Origin: Microvirga sp.
Lineage (GTDB): Bacteria; Pseudomonadota; Alphaproteobacteria; Rhizobiales; Beijerinckiaceae
Reading direction: 5' to 3'
Assembly (NCBI RefSeq): GCF_014699075.1
Contig: NZ_JACXAB010000035.1
Coordinates: 1 to 41,371 of the forward strand
Length of the DNA stretch: 41,371 nucleotides
The notes beneath the pieces are model-generated. The model was not told the DNA's origin, ran no database searches, and saw nothing but the letters and a program-made list of their open reading frames with translations. Positions 15,952-23,324 of this stretch are shown here, one piece after another (within the stretch, counting starts at the first letter, position 1; each line of letters begins with the position of its first letter). The position numbers and the translations under genes were made by a program.

Positions 15952-16865
15952 GAACCGCTCTAACTTCAGCTATGCTGACGCTCCTGCTGCCAATCCCTGC
16001 CTCCGCGCATGGTAGCGGAGAAGCGATAGGTCCCGGCAACGTGTGGTCTCACTGGTCTGCGGAGCCATGGGTCGTAATCTCTTTGATGGTGTCCTTCGGA
16101 CTCTACGGTCTCGGAGTCAGGAGCATCTGGAGCCATGCAGGTCTGGGTCGCGGCATCTCCCCTGCCCGCGTCTTTTCCTACGCAGGCGGAGGAGCCATCC
16201 TTGTCATAGCCTTGGTCTCGCCACTAGATCCCCTCGGCGATACATTGCTGACTGCCCACATGGTTCAGCACATTCTCCTCGTAGGGGTGGCACCGCCGCT
16301 CCTGCTGGTTGGCTTTCCCGGAGCGGCTCTACCGTGGTCACTGCCGAGAAGGATGCGGTGCGCACTGGGACGCAAGTCCGGCGTTCGCACGATTGCGAAG
16401 CACACCACATTCCTGATCCGCCCGCTTCCAGCGTGTGCAGTCCATGGCATTGCGCTGTGGCTCTGGCATGCTCCCGCGCTTTTCGAAGCCGCACTGCGAA
16501 ACGAGGCCATTCACGCGTTAGAGCACATCACCTTCTTCACAACTGCGATCCTATTTTGGCAGAGCCTTGCCAGGGCGGGGCGGAGCACCGCGACCGTACC
16601 ATCTGGTATCGCGGCAGGCTTCCTGACCCTGATCCACGGCGGCTTCCTCGGCGCCCTGATCACTTTCTCTCCGAGTTTGCTTTACCCGTGGTATCGACAA
16701 GAGCCGGAACGCTGGAGCCTTAGCCCGCTTGCCGACCAGCAACTCGCTGGTTTGATCATGTGGGTGCCGGCTACCCTCGTTTATCTGCTCGCATGTCTGG
16801 TTTTAGCCGCACGGCTCCTGACGGCTTCAGTGGCCTACCGCAAGCCGGTACAGCAATCCTCGTGA
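15948..16865 (+). CDS. ctaG: Cytochrome c oxidase assembly factor, CtaG_Caa3 family, operon gene 10
   Basis: 305 residues. A signal-like first segment ends ASAHGSGEA, followed by about seven membrane helices. Family marks include LLTAHMVQHILLVGVAPPLLLVG, IALWLWHAPALFEAAL, ALEHITFFTTAILFW and PLADQQLAGLIMWVPA, all typical of CtaG_caa3 proteins (unrelated to the soluble Cox11/CtaG of mitochondria). Conserved His residues in the helices are thought to handle copper for the CuB site of caa3 oxidases. ATGA overlap with gene 9 makes it the last gene of the operon. Neither ctaB (haem O synthase) nor a Sco gene is present here, so haem A and CuA loading must rely on genes elsewhere. Confidence 0.94.
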   Translation: MRTALTSAMLTLLLPIPASAHGSGEAIGPGNVWSHWSAEPWVVISLMVSFGLYGLGVRSIWSHAGLGRGISPARVFSYAGGGAILVIALVSPLDPLGDTLLTAHMVQHILLVGVAPPLLLVGFPGAALPWSLPRRMRCALGRKSGVRTIAKHTTFLIRPLPACAVHGIALWLWHAPALFEAALRNEAIHALEHITFFTTAILFWQSLARAGRSTATVPSGIAAGFLTLIHGGFLGALITFSPSLLYPWYRQEPERWSLSPLADQQLAGLIMWVPATLVYLLACLVLAARLLTASVAYRKPVQQSS

Positions 16866-17069
16866 GGATCCCTCCAGCAAGCGCTACATCCGCCAGCCAG
16901 AGGTCCGGCAGCGTGCCGAATAGAGATTGGGGCAAGCTGCTGCACCGGATCTCGTGTAGCAGCTCGTAGAGATGAGCAAGCAATCCGCTCAACGAAGGCC
17001 GGGAAGAAGAGGCTACAGAACTAAGCAACTTTCAGCGTCATGTTCGATCTCCTCTTACGAAAAGCAAAC

Positions 17070-17108
17070 ACCCCGGGCGTGCCGGCGATCTGCCCTGCCG
17101 CCCGGGGT
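17070..17108 (-). terminator. Intrinsic terminator of the htrA gene
   Basis: A perfect 10-bp GC-rich stem (ACCCCGGGCG / CGCCCGGGGT; arms 17070-17079 and 17099-17108) with a 19-nt loop lies 17 nt past the htrA stop. Read on the minus strand the stem is followed by TGTTTGCTTTT. It may also act weakly on read-through from the convergent oxidase operon. Confidence 0.7.
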
Positions 17109-17125
17109 ACTCCGATCCGTGGACG

Positions 17126-18667
17126 TTAGGCTGCAGGGACCTGCAACGCGACGAAGCGGGTGCCTCCGCTGGCCTCTACAAGAAACAGCACGCTCTTCTT
17201 GCCATCCTTGCGGCTTGCCTCAAGTGCCGCCTTCACATCCGCTGGCGTCTGTACCGGCTGACCCGCAACCTCCTTGATCACATCACCGGTGCGAAGGCCT
17301 TTCTCGGCTGCCGGGCTGCCAGGCTCCACGCTGACGACTGCAACACCCTTTTTATCGTCGCTTGCCGGTGCGAGGCTCAGGCCGAGCTTGCCCATCTCGG
17401 TACCTTGTGTCGCGTCCGATGCAGCCGTTGAGGTGCCGGACATCTTGGCGATTGTGACGCCGATTTCCTGCCTCTTACCGTCTCGCCAGACTTGTAGTTT
17501 GGCGGTCGAGCCGGCGTTCAAGGAGGCGACCATCCGTGACAAGTCCCGTGCATCCTCCACCGGCTTGCCGTTCACAGAGACGATGACGTCGCCCGTCCTG
17601 ATGCCGGCCTTGGCTGCGGGGCCGCCCTCCTCGACCCGGGCCACGATGGCGCCCTCGCTCTTGTCGAGCCCGATACTGGCGGCGATATCCTTGGTAACAG
17701 GTTGAATCTGGACTCCCACGTAACCCCGCTCGACGGTGCCCTTCTCCCGGAGCTGGGCCACCACGTTGCGAACGGTCTCTGACGGAATCGCGAAGGCGAT
17801 GCCGACGTTGCCGCCGGACGGCGAGGCGATAGCAGTGTTCACGCCCACGACCTGGCCCTTCTGGTTGAAGGCAGGCCCGCCGGAGTTGCCCCGGTTCACC
17901 GGCGCGTCGATCTGGAGGAAGTCGTCATAAGGGCCGGCGCCGATGTCCCTGGCGCGGGCCGAGATGATGCCCGCCGTCACCGTGCCGCCGAGGCCGAACG
18001 GATTGCCGACGGCAAGGACCCAGTCGCCAACGCGCGGGACTTCCGGCGCGAGCTCGACGAACTTGAACGGCCCGCCTTCCTCGACCTTGAGCAGGGCAAG
18101 ATCAGTCTTCGGATCGGTGCCGATGATCTTGGCCGGGAGGGTGCGGCCGTCATCCATGAGCACCTCGACCTCGGAGCTCTTGTCGATCACGTGGTTGTTG
18201 GTCACAAGGTAGCCATCGGCCGAGATGAAGAAGCCGGATCCCTGTGAAACGCCCTGGCGAGGACCAGGTCGCCCAAAACGCGGGTTGTCATTCTGACCTC
18301 CCTCGCCGCGGAAGCGTTTGAAGAATTCCTGAAAGGGATGATCGTCCGGCAGTCCAAAGTCAGGAAGATTGAAGTTGGGGCCGCCCCTCTGATTACCGCT
18401 AACCTGCGCTTCCTTGGCGTCGCTTGCTTTCGCCCGTACCGACACGACGGCAGGTTTCACCTGATCGACCACGTCGGCGAAGGACGGCAGAGTCGATTGC
18501 GGGGCGACGATCGTCTGCGGCGCTTGGGCGAAGGCGGGCAGCACAACGCCTCCGGCCGTGCTGGCAAGGGTTGCGAGTGCTACTGCACCGAGGAGAGCGG
18601 ATCGGGTTTTAGGCGCCTGCCGCCTGCCTTGCGGCATCTCAGTCGAAAGGGAAGAGTGGTTTCTCAT
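17126..18667 (-). CDS. degP: Periplasmic serine protease, DegP/HtrA (Do) family
   Basis: 513 residues from ATG 18667, chosen because GGAG lies 9-10 nt upstream; in-frame ATGs at 18682 and 18823 exist. A basic N terminus and hydrophobic core end in LPAFAQ (signal peptide, about 48 residues). The trypsin-like domain has H159 (TNNHVID), D189 (KTDLALLKV) and S262 (RGNSGGPAFN), so the triad is complete. Two PDZ domains follow (GYVGVQIQPV... and GLSLAPASDD...). It acts in periplasmic protein quality control under envelope stress. It is monocistronic, has its own terminator, and is divergent from a PRC-barrel gene across a 351-nt control region. Confidence 0.95.
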   Translation of the reverse strand: MRNHSSLSTEMPQGRRQAPKTRSALLGAVALATLASTAGGVVLPAFAQAPQTIVAPQSTLPSFADVVDQVKPAVVSVRAKASDAKEAQVSGNQRGGPNFNLPDFGLPDDHPFQEFFKRFRGEGGQNDNPRFGRPGPRQGVSQGSGFFISADGYLVTNNHVIDKSSEVEVLMDDGRTLPAKIIGTDPKTDLALLKVEEGGPFKFVELAPEVPRVGDWVLAVGNPFGLGGTVTAGIISARARDIGAGPYDDFLQIDAPVNRGNSGGPAFNQKGQVVGVNTAIASPSGGNVGIAFAIPSETVRNVVAQLREKGTVERGYVGVQIQPVTKDIAASIGLDKSEGAIVARVEEGGPAAKAGIRTGDVIVSVNGKPVEDARDLSRMVASLNAGSTAKLQVWRDGKRQEIGVTIAKMSGTSTAASDATQGTEMGKLGLSLAPASDDKKGVAVVSVEPGSPAAEKGLRTGDVIKEVAGQPVQTPADVKAALEASRKDGKKSVLFLVEASGGTRFVALQVPAA

Positions 18668-19018
18668 TGCTGCGTTCTCCATCAGCTCGTCGGGGACATG
18701 CCCCGGATGCGGAAGAAATGGGGGACCGCGTGTGACGGTGTCCTTACGACAAGATGAAGTGTTCGTAATCACCGCCGTATTCAGGGCCTGAAAACGGGTC
18801 GATCGCTGCTGCTCGCACCTCACAGATCACCGTGATGTCCCTTCTTCGAATTCTATGAACGAGAGAGGCAGGCAGACGTTTCGTCTTGTCGTCCTCCTGT
18901 GTCGCACATGGTGAAGAGTCTCGGTACGCTGCCGAACCTAGCAGAGAACTTGGACCGCGATCCGGTCATTCTTCACCTTATCAATGCTGGCAACTAGCGC
19001 TTGCGATGAGGATTGGAC
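18668..19018. promoter_or_regulatory. Divergent control region, htrA / PRC-barrel gene
   Basis: 351 nt with no gene. It contains a dyad ATCAC-C-GTGAT at 18826-18836 and, nearer the PRC-barrel gene, the 16-bp dyad GGTACG-CTGC-CGAACC at 18923-18938. GAGG just before 19019 is the ribosome site of the rightward gene. No certain -35/-10 hexamers were identified. Confidence 0.45.
18923..18938. promoter_or_regulatory. Candidate operator, GGTACG-N4-CGTACC dyad, copy 1
   Basis: GGTACG CTGC CGAACC matches the dyad in 11 of 12 arm positions. It lies about 80 nt before the PRC-barrel start and about 255 nt before htrA. Related copies occur at 22050, 27359 and 32482. Confidence 0.45.
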
Positions 19019-19732
19019 ATGACGCTCTCGCGGATTGAAGCTTTAACTATCATGGCGGCAATGCTTGTATCGCCGGCATTGGCGCAGCAGCAAAACCCAG
19101 CCGTCCAACCCCAACTCGAAGGGCAGGTCAGCCAGCTCTCACCTGATGCCCTGTACAAGGGCTGGCGGGCGCAGCGGTTGCTCGGGCAGGCAGTCGTGCG
19201 TAAAAGTGGCGATGCGGCCGGCACCGTGTGCGACCTTATCGTCGACGCGGACGGCCGTCTTGCTGCTATAGTGATGGAAGGCGGTGGCGCCCTCGGCATT
19301 CCGGATGCGGTTTACCGCATTCCGTGGGGCGAGGTGGATCTCACGCCGGGTCAGGACGGTATCAAAGCTGGGCTGGCCGACAACAGCGAGAAGCCGCAAT
19401 ATGGTCTCTTCCCAGGGTCAGAGGGCGTTTCGACCGTTCCGCGCGAGTTCCGCCTGACGGAACTCCTCGGGGACTATGCTCGCCTGCAGACTGGCTATGG
19501 CTACGGCTATGTGTCGGATGCCGTCTTCGACATAAGTGGACGCCTTATTGCCGTACTCATCAGTCGCGACGCTGCCTCCATGGGCGGCACTTATGCATTC
19601 CCTTATCCCGGCACGACTGGCCGGTGGGATCCAGGCGCGAGTTACTACGGGTTGCCGTTCGTGACGGACTCTCAGGCCCAGGCCGCAGGCCTTCGGATTG
19701 ACCCGAAGCAGTTTGCAGGGTCAGCTTTTTAG
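19019..19732 (+). CDS. Secreted protein with two PRC-barrel domains
   Basis: 237 residues. ATG 19019 has GAGG in position and starts a signal peptide that ends SPALAQ (about residue 22). A first PRC-barrel spans about 55-115 (LLGQAVVRKSGDAAGTVCDL, IVDADGRLAAIV, YRIPWGEV). A second related unit lies at about 140-195 (LTELLGDYARL, YVSDAVFDISGRLIAVLIS). PRC-barrels are small binding folds; periplasmic ones in this group are common in stress-related loci, with no enzymatic role established. The last 40 residues are Gly/Tyr/Pro-rich. Control by the dyad at 18923 is inferred. An in-frame TTG at 19013 would add two residues only. Confidence 0.85.
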   Translation: MTLSRIEALTIMAAMLVSPALAQQQNPAVQPQLEGQVSQLSPDALYKGWRAQRLLGQAVVRKSGDAAGTVCDLIVDADGRLAAIVMEGGGALGIPDAVYRIPWGEVDLTPGQDGIKAGLADNSEKPQYGLFPGSEGVSTVPREFRLTELLGDYARLQTGYGYGYVSDAVFDISGRLIAVLISRDAASMGGTYAFPYPGTTGRWDPGASYYGLPFVTDSQAQAAGLRIDPKQFAGSAF

Positions 19733-19846
19733 CAGGGCTTGGCGCCGATTGATGATTGAAGGCCGCTTGGTCCGAGGACCATTCGATCAATCACGTGATT
19801 GCCAATACTACCTCTGCTCGCCTCTTAGCTGGGCTGCGGGCACCGA

Positions 19847-21279
19847 TCACGATGTCAGCCGCAGCAACTTGTGCAACATTGCTTCGGGTTTTTCGGGATC
19901 TAAGAATTGGCTAGCGGTGATCTGTTCCTCAGCTGGATTGAGGTCAGGCAATGGGAGATGATGGAGAGACCTTCCATTGGACCTTGCTAGAAGATCGATG
20001 ATCTGGACCGGGCTTCGGCCCGCTTCGTACAAGTCTTTCACAATGTTGAGTGCAACACCTAAATGTTCTGCGAGAAGATCGTTGCGAGCGGCGCGGATCG
20101 CGGCTCGCATGACCTCCTCATTCCGCACTCCAGGCCGGATCTCCACCGCAATGTCACACTCGGTGTCGAGCCCCATGGAACGATTGTTGAGGTTGGATGA
20201 GCCGACACGTAGAAAGCGGTCATCAACGATCATGATCTTGGCATGCACATAAATGGGTGTTCCGCTCGCATTCGTGGGATAGAGCAGGCATAGCCGGTTG
20301 TCGCCGTCCGATTGGCGCAACCGTCGCGCGATGAACACACGGGCTGTCCCCATCGTCTCTTCCTCAAGCCGTCCTTCAGCTGTCAGAGGCACGATGATGA
20401 CGACCTCCGGACCTCCACTCTGCTCCAAGCGCGCAGCCAAAGCGTCGCAGACGGCATGAGACGCGAGAAACTGACTTTCTACGTAAATGACGTCCTTTGC
20501 GTTGCCGATCGTACGGAGGTAGAGAGCTTCGATCTCTCGCGCTTCCGATTGTCCATTATAGGCAGGTTGCGTACGAGCTATACCTAGCTCGACATCCTCG
20601 AGAGTGGGAGAGAGGGTCTCTGGGCAAGATCTGGTGGACGCCTTGGGGCGGAGCAAGATCCTGCCCAGTGGCCCGTTTCCAACGCTCGCGAGCCATGTCG
20701 CCGAGCGCTGACGCAGCCTCTCCGTCGACAGCGGCGGTCGCGTCGTGCCAAGGGGATTGCATGAATCCCCATAGATTTGTCCGGTGTGGATCCTTTTCAC
20801 GGCGCTCGCGAGTGTCACACCGACCGACAGTAATGTCGATACCACCGCAGAAGGCGAGCATATCATCGATCACAGCGATCTTTGATGGCGGCAAGCATCC
20901 ACCGGATAAGCATGGTCGAGCCGAAAATGGGCACGTTTGCTGGCCATCCAGTCCAAGATGAACAGAGGTGTTGCGCCACGTCCGAGAGTTTGGAGCACAC
21001 CGATGTCCCATTTCAGAACCTGAACCTCTAGCTCGGGCCCCTCTCCACAAGGGCGTTTAGCAATGGTCCGAGCCTTTCCGGCCACTCGTCCTCGGCGCTT
21101 TGATCGAGCCGGATACGTGTGTCGAAATCCCAGCCGATCAGCTAAATCGAGCGGCGCGCGCGGATCATCGCCCTTCGCAGATTAGCAAAGTACGATGCCG
21201 CATCGATGATCAGAGCGAACCGGTTTGCCTTCGCAATGCGCCAGCAGGTCTCGCCGGGTTGCAGGATCGTCTGTTCCAT
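19847..21279 (-). pseudogene. Phospholipase D family gene, decayed by several frameshifts and a nonsense codon
   Basis: Read on the minus strand, pieces of one phospholipase D/transphosphatidylase-like protein are spread over three frames. Residues after the likely ATG at 21279 (ILQPGETCWRIAKANRFALI) run into an in-frame TAG at about 21143. The next piece (LIGWDFDTRIRLDQ) shifts frame near 21060. LKWDIGVLQTLGRGATPLFI shifts again near 20885, exactly in the first HxKxxxxD site (HQ / KIAVIDD). A third shift lies near 20630. The final part from about 20580 is intact and has the second HKD site (VHAKIMIVDD, then GSSNLNNRSMGLDTE). The intact C-terminal frame may look like a gene, but the full-length enzyme cannot be made. 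Confidence 0.88.
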
Positions 21280-21396
21280 CGGAGCTCTCGCCAACGACTT
21301 TCCGCGGCAACTCAACGACACGTCATCCTCTTGAACGCAGGGCATTATACCGCGATGAAGAGCTCGACCGGTTGCTTGGTGCGAGCCTGATATTCG

Positions 21397-21939
21397 TCAC
21401 CGGCTCATGTTCCCTTCGAACTTGAACTCGGGTGCATTCTGGAGATCCTCGCGCGTCGTGTTGGCGACGACTCTGATCTCCCCTCCAGCCTCGCGCATCA
21501 GAACGAGAGATCCAGGATCAGCCGCTACATTGCGCTCACCGAGACCGAGGAAGCCGCCGACTGAGATGATGACAGCGCGAATGACCCGCCCCTCGTCAAC
21601 AATGACGTCTTCTACCTCGCCGATCTCCTCATTCTGCAGGTTGTAGACGTCGGCGTCGAGGAGGTTGGAAACAAGCATGTCGACGGGTTGGACGGTGTAG
21701 AATGTCAACCTAACGGTGGTCGGGTCGACAGTCCGAATCCCAGGCTGTGCGGGCTGGGGGTTGGCCTGTGGCGGACTGGAAGGAGCTTGGGCCGCTGGTG
21801 GCGAGGGGGCCGGAGTAGCTGTCGGCGCCTGAGCTCCAGCGAACGATATGGTGACCAGTGACAGACTTGCTGCACCAAGGAAGGGTATCGTCCGTGCGCC
21901 CATGTTCGCACAGATCCTTGCCCAGGAAGATTTAAGCAT
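21397..21939 (-). CDS. Secreted PRC-barrel protein with Pro/Ala-rich linker
   Basis: 180 residues from ATG 21939, which has a perfect GGAGG five nt upstream; ATGs at 21951 and 22068 are rejected. The signal peptide ends SFAGAQA at about residue 36. A Pro/Ala/Gln-rich linker of about 30 residues is followed by a PRC-barrel (about 90-175): VSNLLDADVYNLQNEEIGEV, EDVIVDEGRVIRAVIISVGG, FLGLGERNVA. This is the rhizobial type of secreted PRC-barrel protein. The GGTACG-N4-CGTACC dyad in its perfect form lies about 110 nt upstream. It follows the decayed phospholipase D gene but is not coupled to it. Role unknown; likely envelope stress. Confidence 0.88.
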   Translation of the reverse strand: MLKSSWARICANMGARTIPFLGAASLSLVTISFAGAQAPTATPAPSPPAAQAPSSPPQANPQPAQPGIRTVDPTTVRLTFYTVQPVDMLVSNLLDADVYNLQNEEIGEVEDVIVDEGRVIRAVIISVGGFLGLGERNVAADPGSLVLMREAGGEIRVVANTTREDLQNAPEFKFEGNMSR

Positions 21940-22047
21940 CGTTACCTCCATGATTTGTCGGGAGAATGGCTTTCCCGCTTCCAGTAAAAACAAGAGAACG
22001 GACCTGACGGACCGCAGTTGTCCCGCACGGCTCTGCATCGGATTTTC

Positions 22048-22067
22048 TGGGTACGGCAACGTACCCA
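22048..22067. promoter_or_regulatory. Candidate operator, GGTACG-N4-CGTACC dyad, copy 2
   Basis: Perfect inverted repeat with 8-bp arms, TGGGTACG-GCAA-CGTACCCA, about 110 nt upstream of the minus-strand PRC-barrel start at 21939. It is the longest of the related dyads. Confidence 0.5.
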
Positions 22068-22206
22068 CGGCTCAATCTCGCTCGGCACAGGTAGGGTGCG
22101 TTGGTATCCTCTCTTTGCCGCCCCGCATCGCCTCGTCGAAGAAGCCCGGTGGATCCCATAACTATTGATGCGCGGCGGGCAAACGAGCTCCTTGCCCAAC
22201 TACCTG

Positions 22207-23037
22207 CTACTGACAGGCAGCATAGAGTGGAGGCGCAGCGATCTCGTCACATACGATGCGCCCATGCTCGGCTCGGAGAGTGCGGTAACAGTCACAAGCC
22301 TCCTCCTCAAGGCCGGCGCGGTCCAGGATGACAATCCGTCCGCGCCCGCGATGGAGCAGGCCGGTCTCCTCCATTCGTCCCATCGCGGTTGTCACGCCTG
22401 CCCGGCGAACGCCGAGAGCGCGCCCGAGGAACTGGTGGGTTAGTGGCAGCTCATTTCCATCGACCCTGTCATGAGCAAACAGCAGCCAGCGAGCGAGCCT
22501 CTGCTTCAAGGTGTGCCGAGTATTGCAGACCACGAGTTGTGTGCTCTGTACCGTCGTGGCTTGGATGTAGCGCAGCAGGAGCTGGTTCAATGTCGGGATG
22601 CCGCTCAGTACGCGACGCAGATCTTCTGCCCTGATACGGAGGGCTTCTCCAGGTACCTGCACGACGCATCTGTATGGCGTCCGTGCAGTTCCAAGAACAA
22701 GAGGCACCCCAACGAAGTCCATATGCCCGAGGGTTCCCACCTCTAGGGTGCTTTGATCGCCAACTCGCGCCAAGAGCGACGCAAGTCCTTTCTCGATGAA
22801 ATAGGCATGCGCGATCGGCAGGTTACGTTCATGCAGCACCTGCCGACGCTTGAGCACCACGCGCTCTAGGTAAGGCTGCAGCTCCTCGAGAACCTCGACG
22901 GGCAGCGCATTCAACAATCCATTTCTTATCGGGCCCTCATCCGGCCGGCCGAGTGTTGCGTGATGCGACTTGAGGAGGGCAGCTGGCCTGAGGGGCCCTT
23001 GACTGCTAATGCTAAGCTCTTCCGTTTGGGCAAACAT
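22207..23037 (-). CDS. Crp/Fnr family transcriptional regulator
   Basis: 276 residues. After a 35-residue leader, a cyclic-nucleotide-binding-like beta barrel spans about 40-160 (LPVEVLEELQPYLERVVLKR, AYFIEKGLASLLARV, GHMDFVGVPLVLG). A long helix and a winged helix-turn-helix follow (LPLTHQFLGRALGVRRAGVTTAM, then GRIVILDRAGLEE), ending with the C-x-C-Y tail (CDCYRTLR) seen in this alphaproteobacterial subgroup. No four-Cys Fe-S set is present, so it is not an Fnr-type oxygen sensor by that route, and the ligand is unknown. ATG 23037 has GGAG seven nt upstream. It is divergent from the sensor kinase gene. Four decayed relatives lie at 32.6-40.9 kb. Confidence 0.92.
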   Translation of the reverse strand: MFAQTEELSISSQGPLRPAALLKSHHATLGRPDEGPIRNGLLNALPVEVLEELQPYLERVVLKRRQVLHERNLPIAHAYFIEKGLASLLARVGDQSTLEVGTLGHMDFVGVPLVLGTARTPYRCVVQVPGEALRIRAEDLRRVLSGIPTLNQLLLRYIQATTVQSTQLVVCNTRHTLKQRLARWLLFAHDRVDGNELPLTHQFLGRALGVRRAGVTTAMGRMEETGLLHRGRGRIVILDRAGLEEEACDCYRTLRAEHGRIVCDEIAAPPLYAACQ

Positions 23038-23324
23038 TTCCGGACTCCTGTCTTAACGGTCAGGTTGTCGTCGGTTTCAGCTCAGGTCACTCGGGAGCAA
23101 CCGCGAATGGCTGTACTTTTGCGGAAGGGGTCCGGGATTGACAGTCGGGCGATGCGGCAAGGCTGTCAGGTTTTTCCTGACTCACACGTCGGAAATCCCC
23201 TTCACGCGTGTAAGGAAGAAAGATGACATCATAGGCAGGATAGGAGACGATTTGGAAAGAAGGCGGTTTGGTGTACCCAGGTCAGCGACACCCGCCCTGG
23301 TTGCAGTGCCAGATCAAGGATCGC
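23038..23324. promoter_or_regulatory. Divergent region, Crp/Fnr gene / sensor kinase gene
   Basis: 287 nt. An inverted repeat GTCAGG-ttttt-CCTGAC lies at 23165-23181, and CACGCGTG is a perfect palindrome at about 23204. No recognised promoter hexamers. Either regulator may bind here. Confidence 0.35.

Noticed and set aside
16935..16964. 11-bp hairpin (AGCTGCTGCAC / GTGTAGCAGCT) after the oxidase operon as its terminator
   Set aside because: No T run follows on either strand; it may be a transcript-stabilising structure, but termination is not supported.
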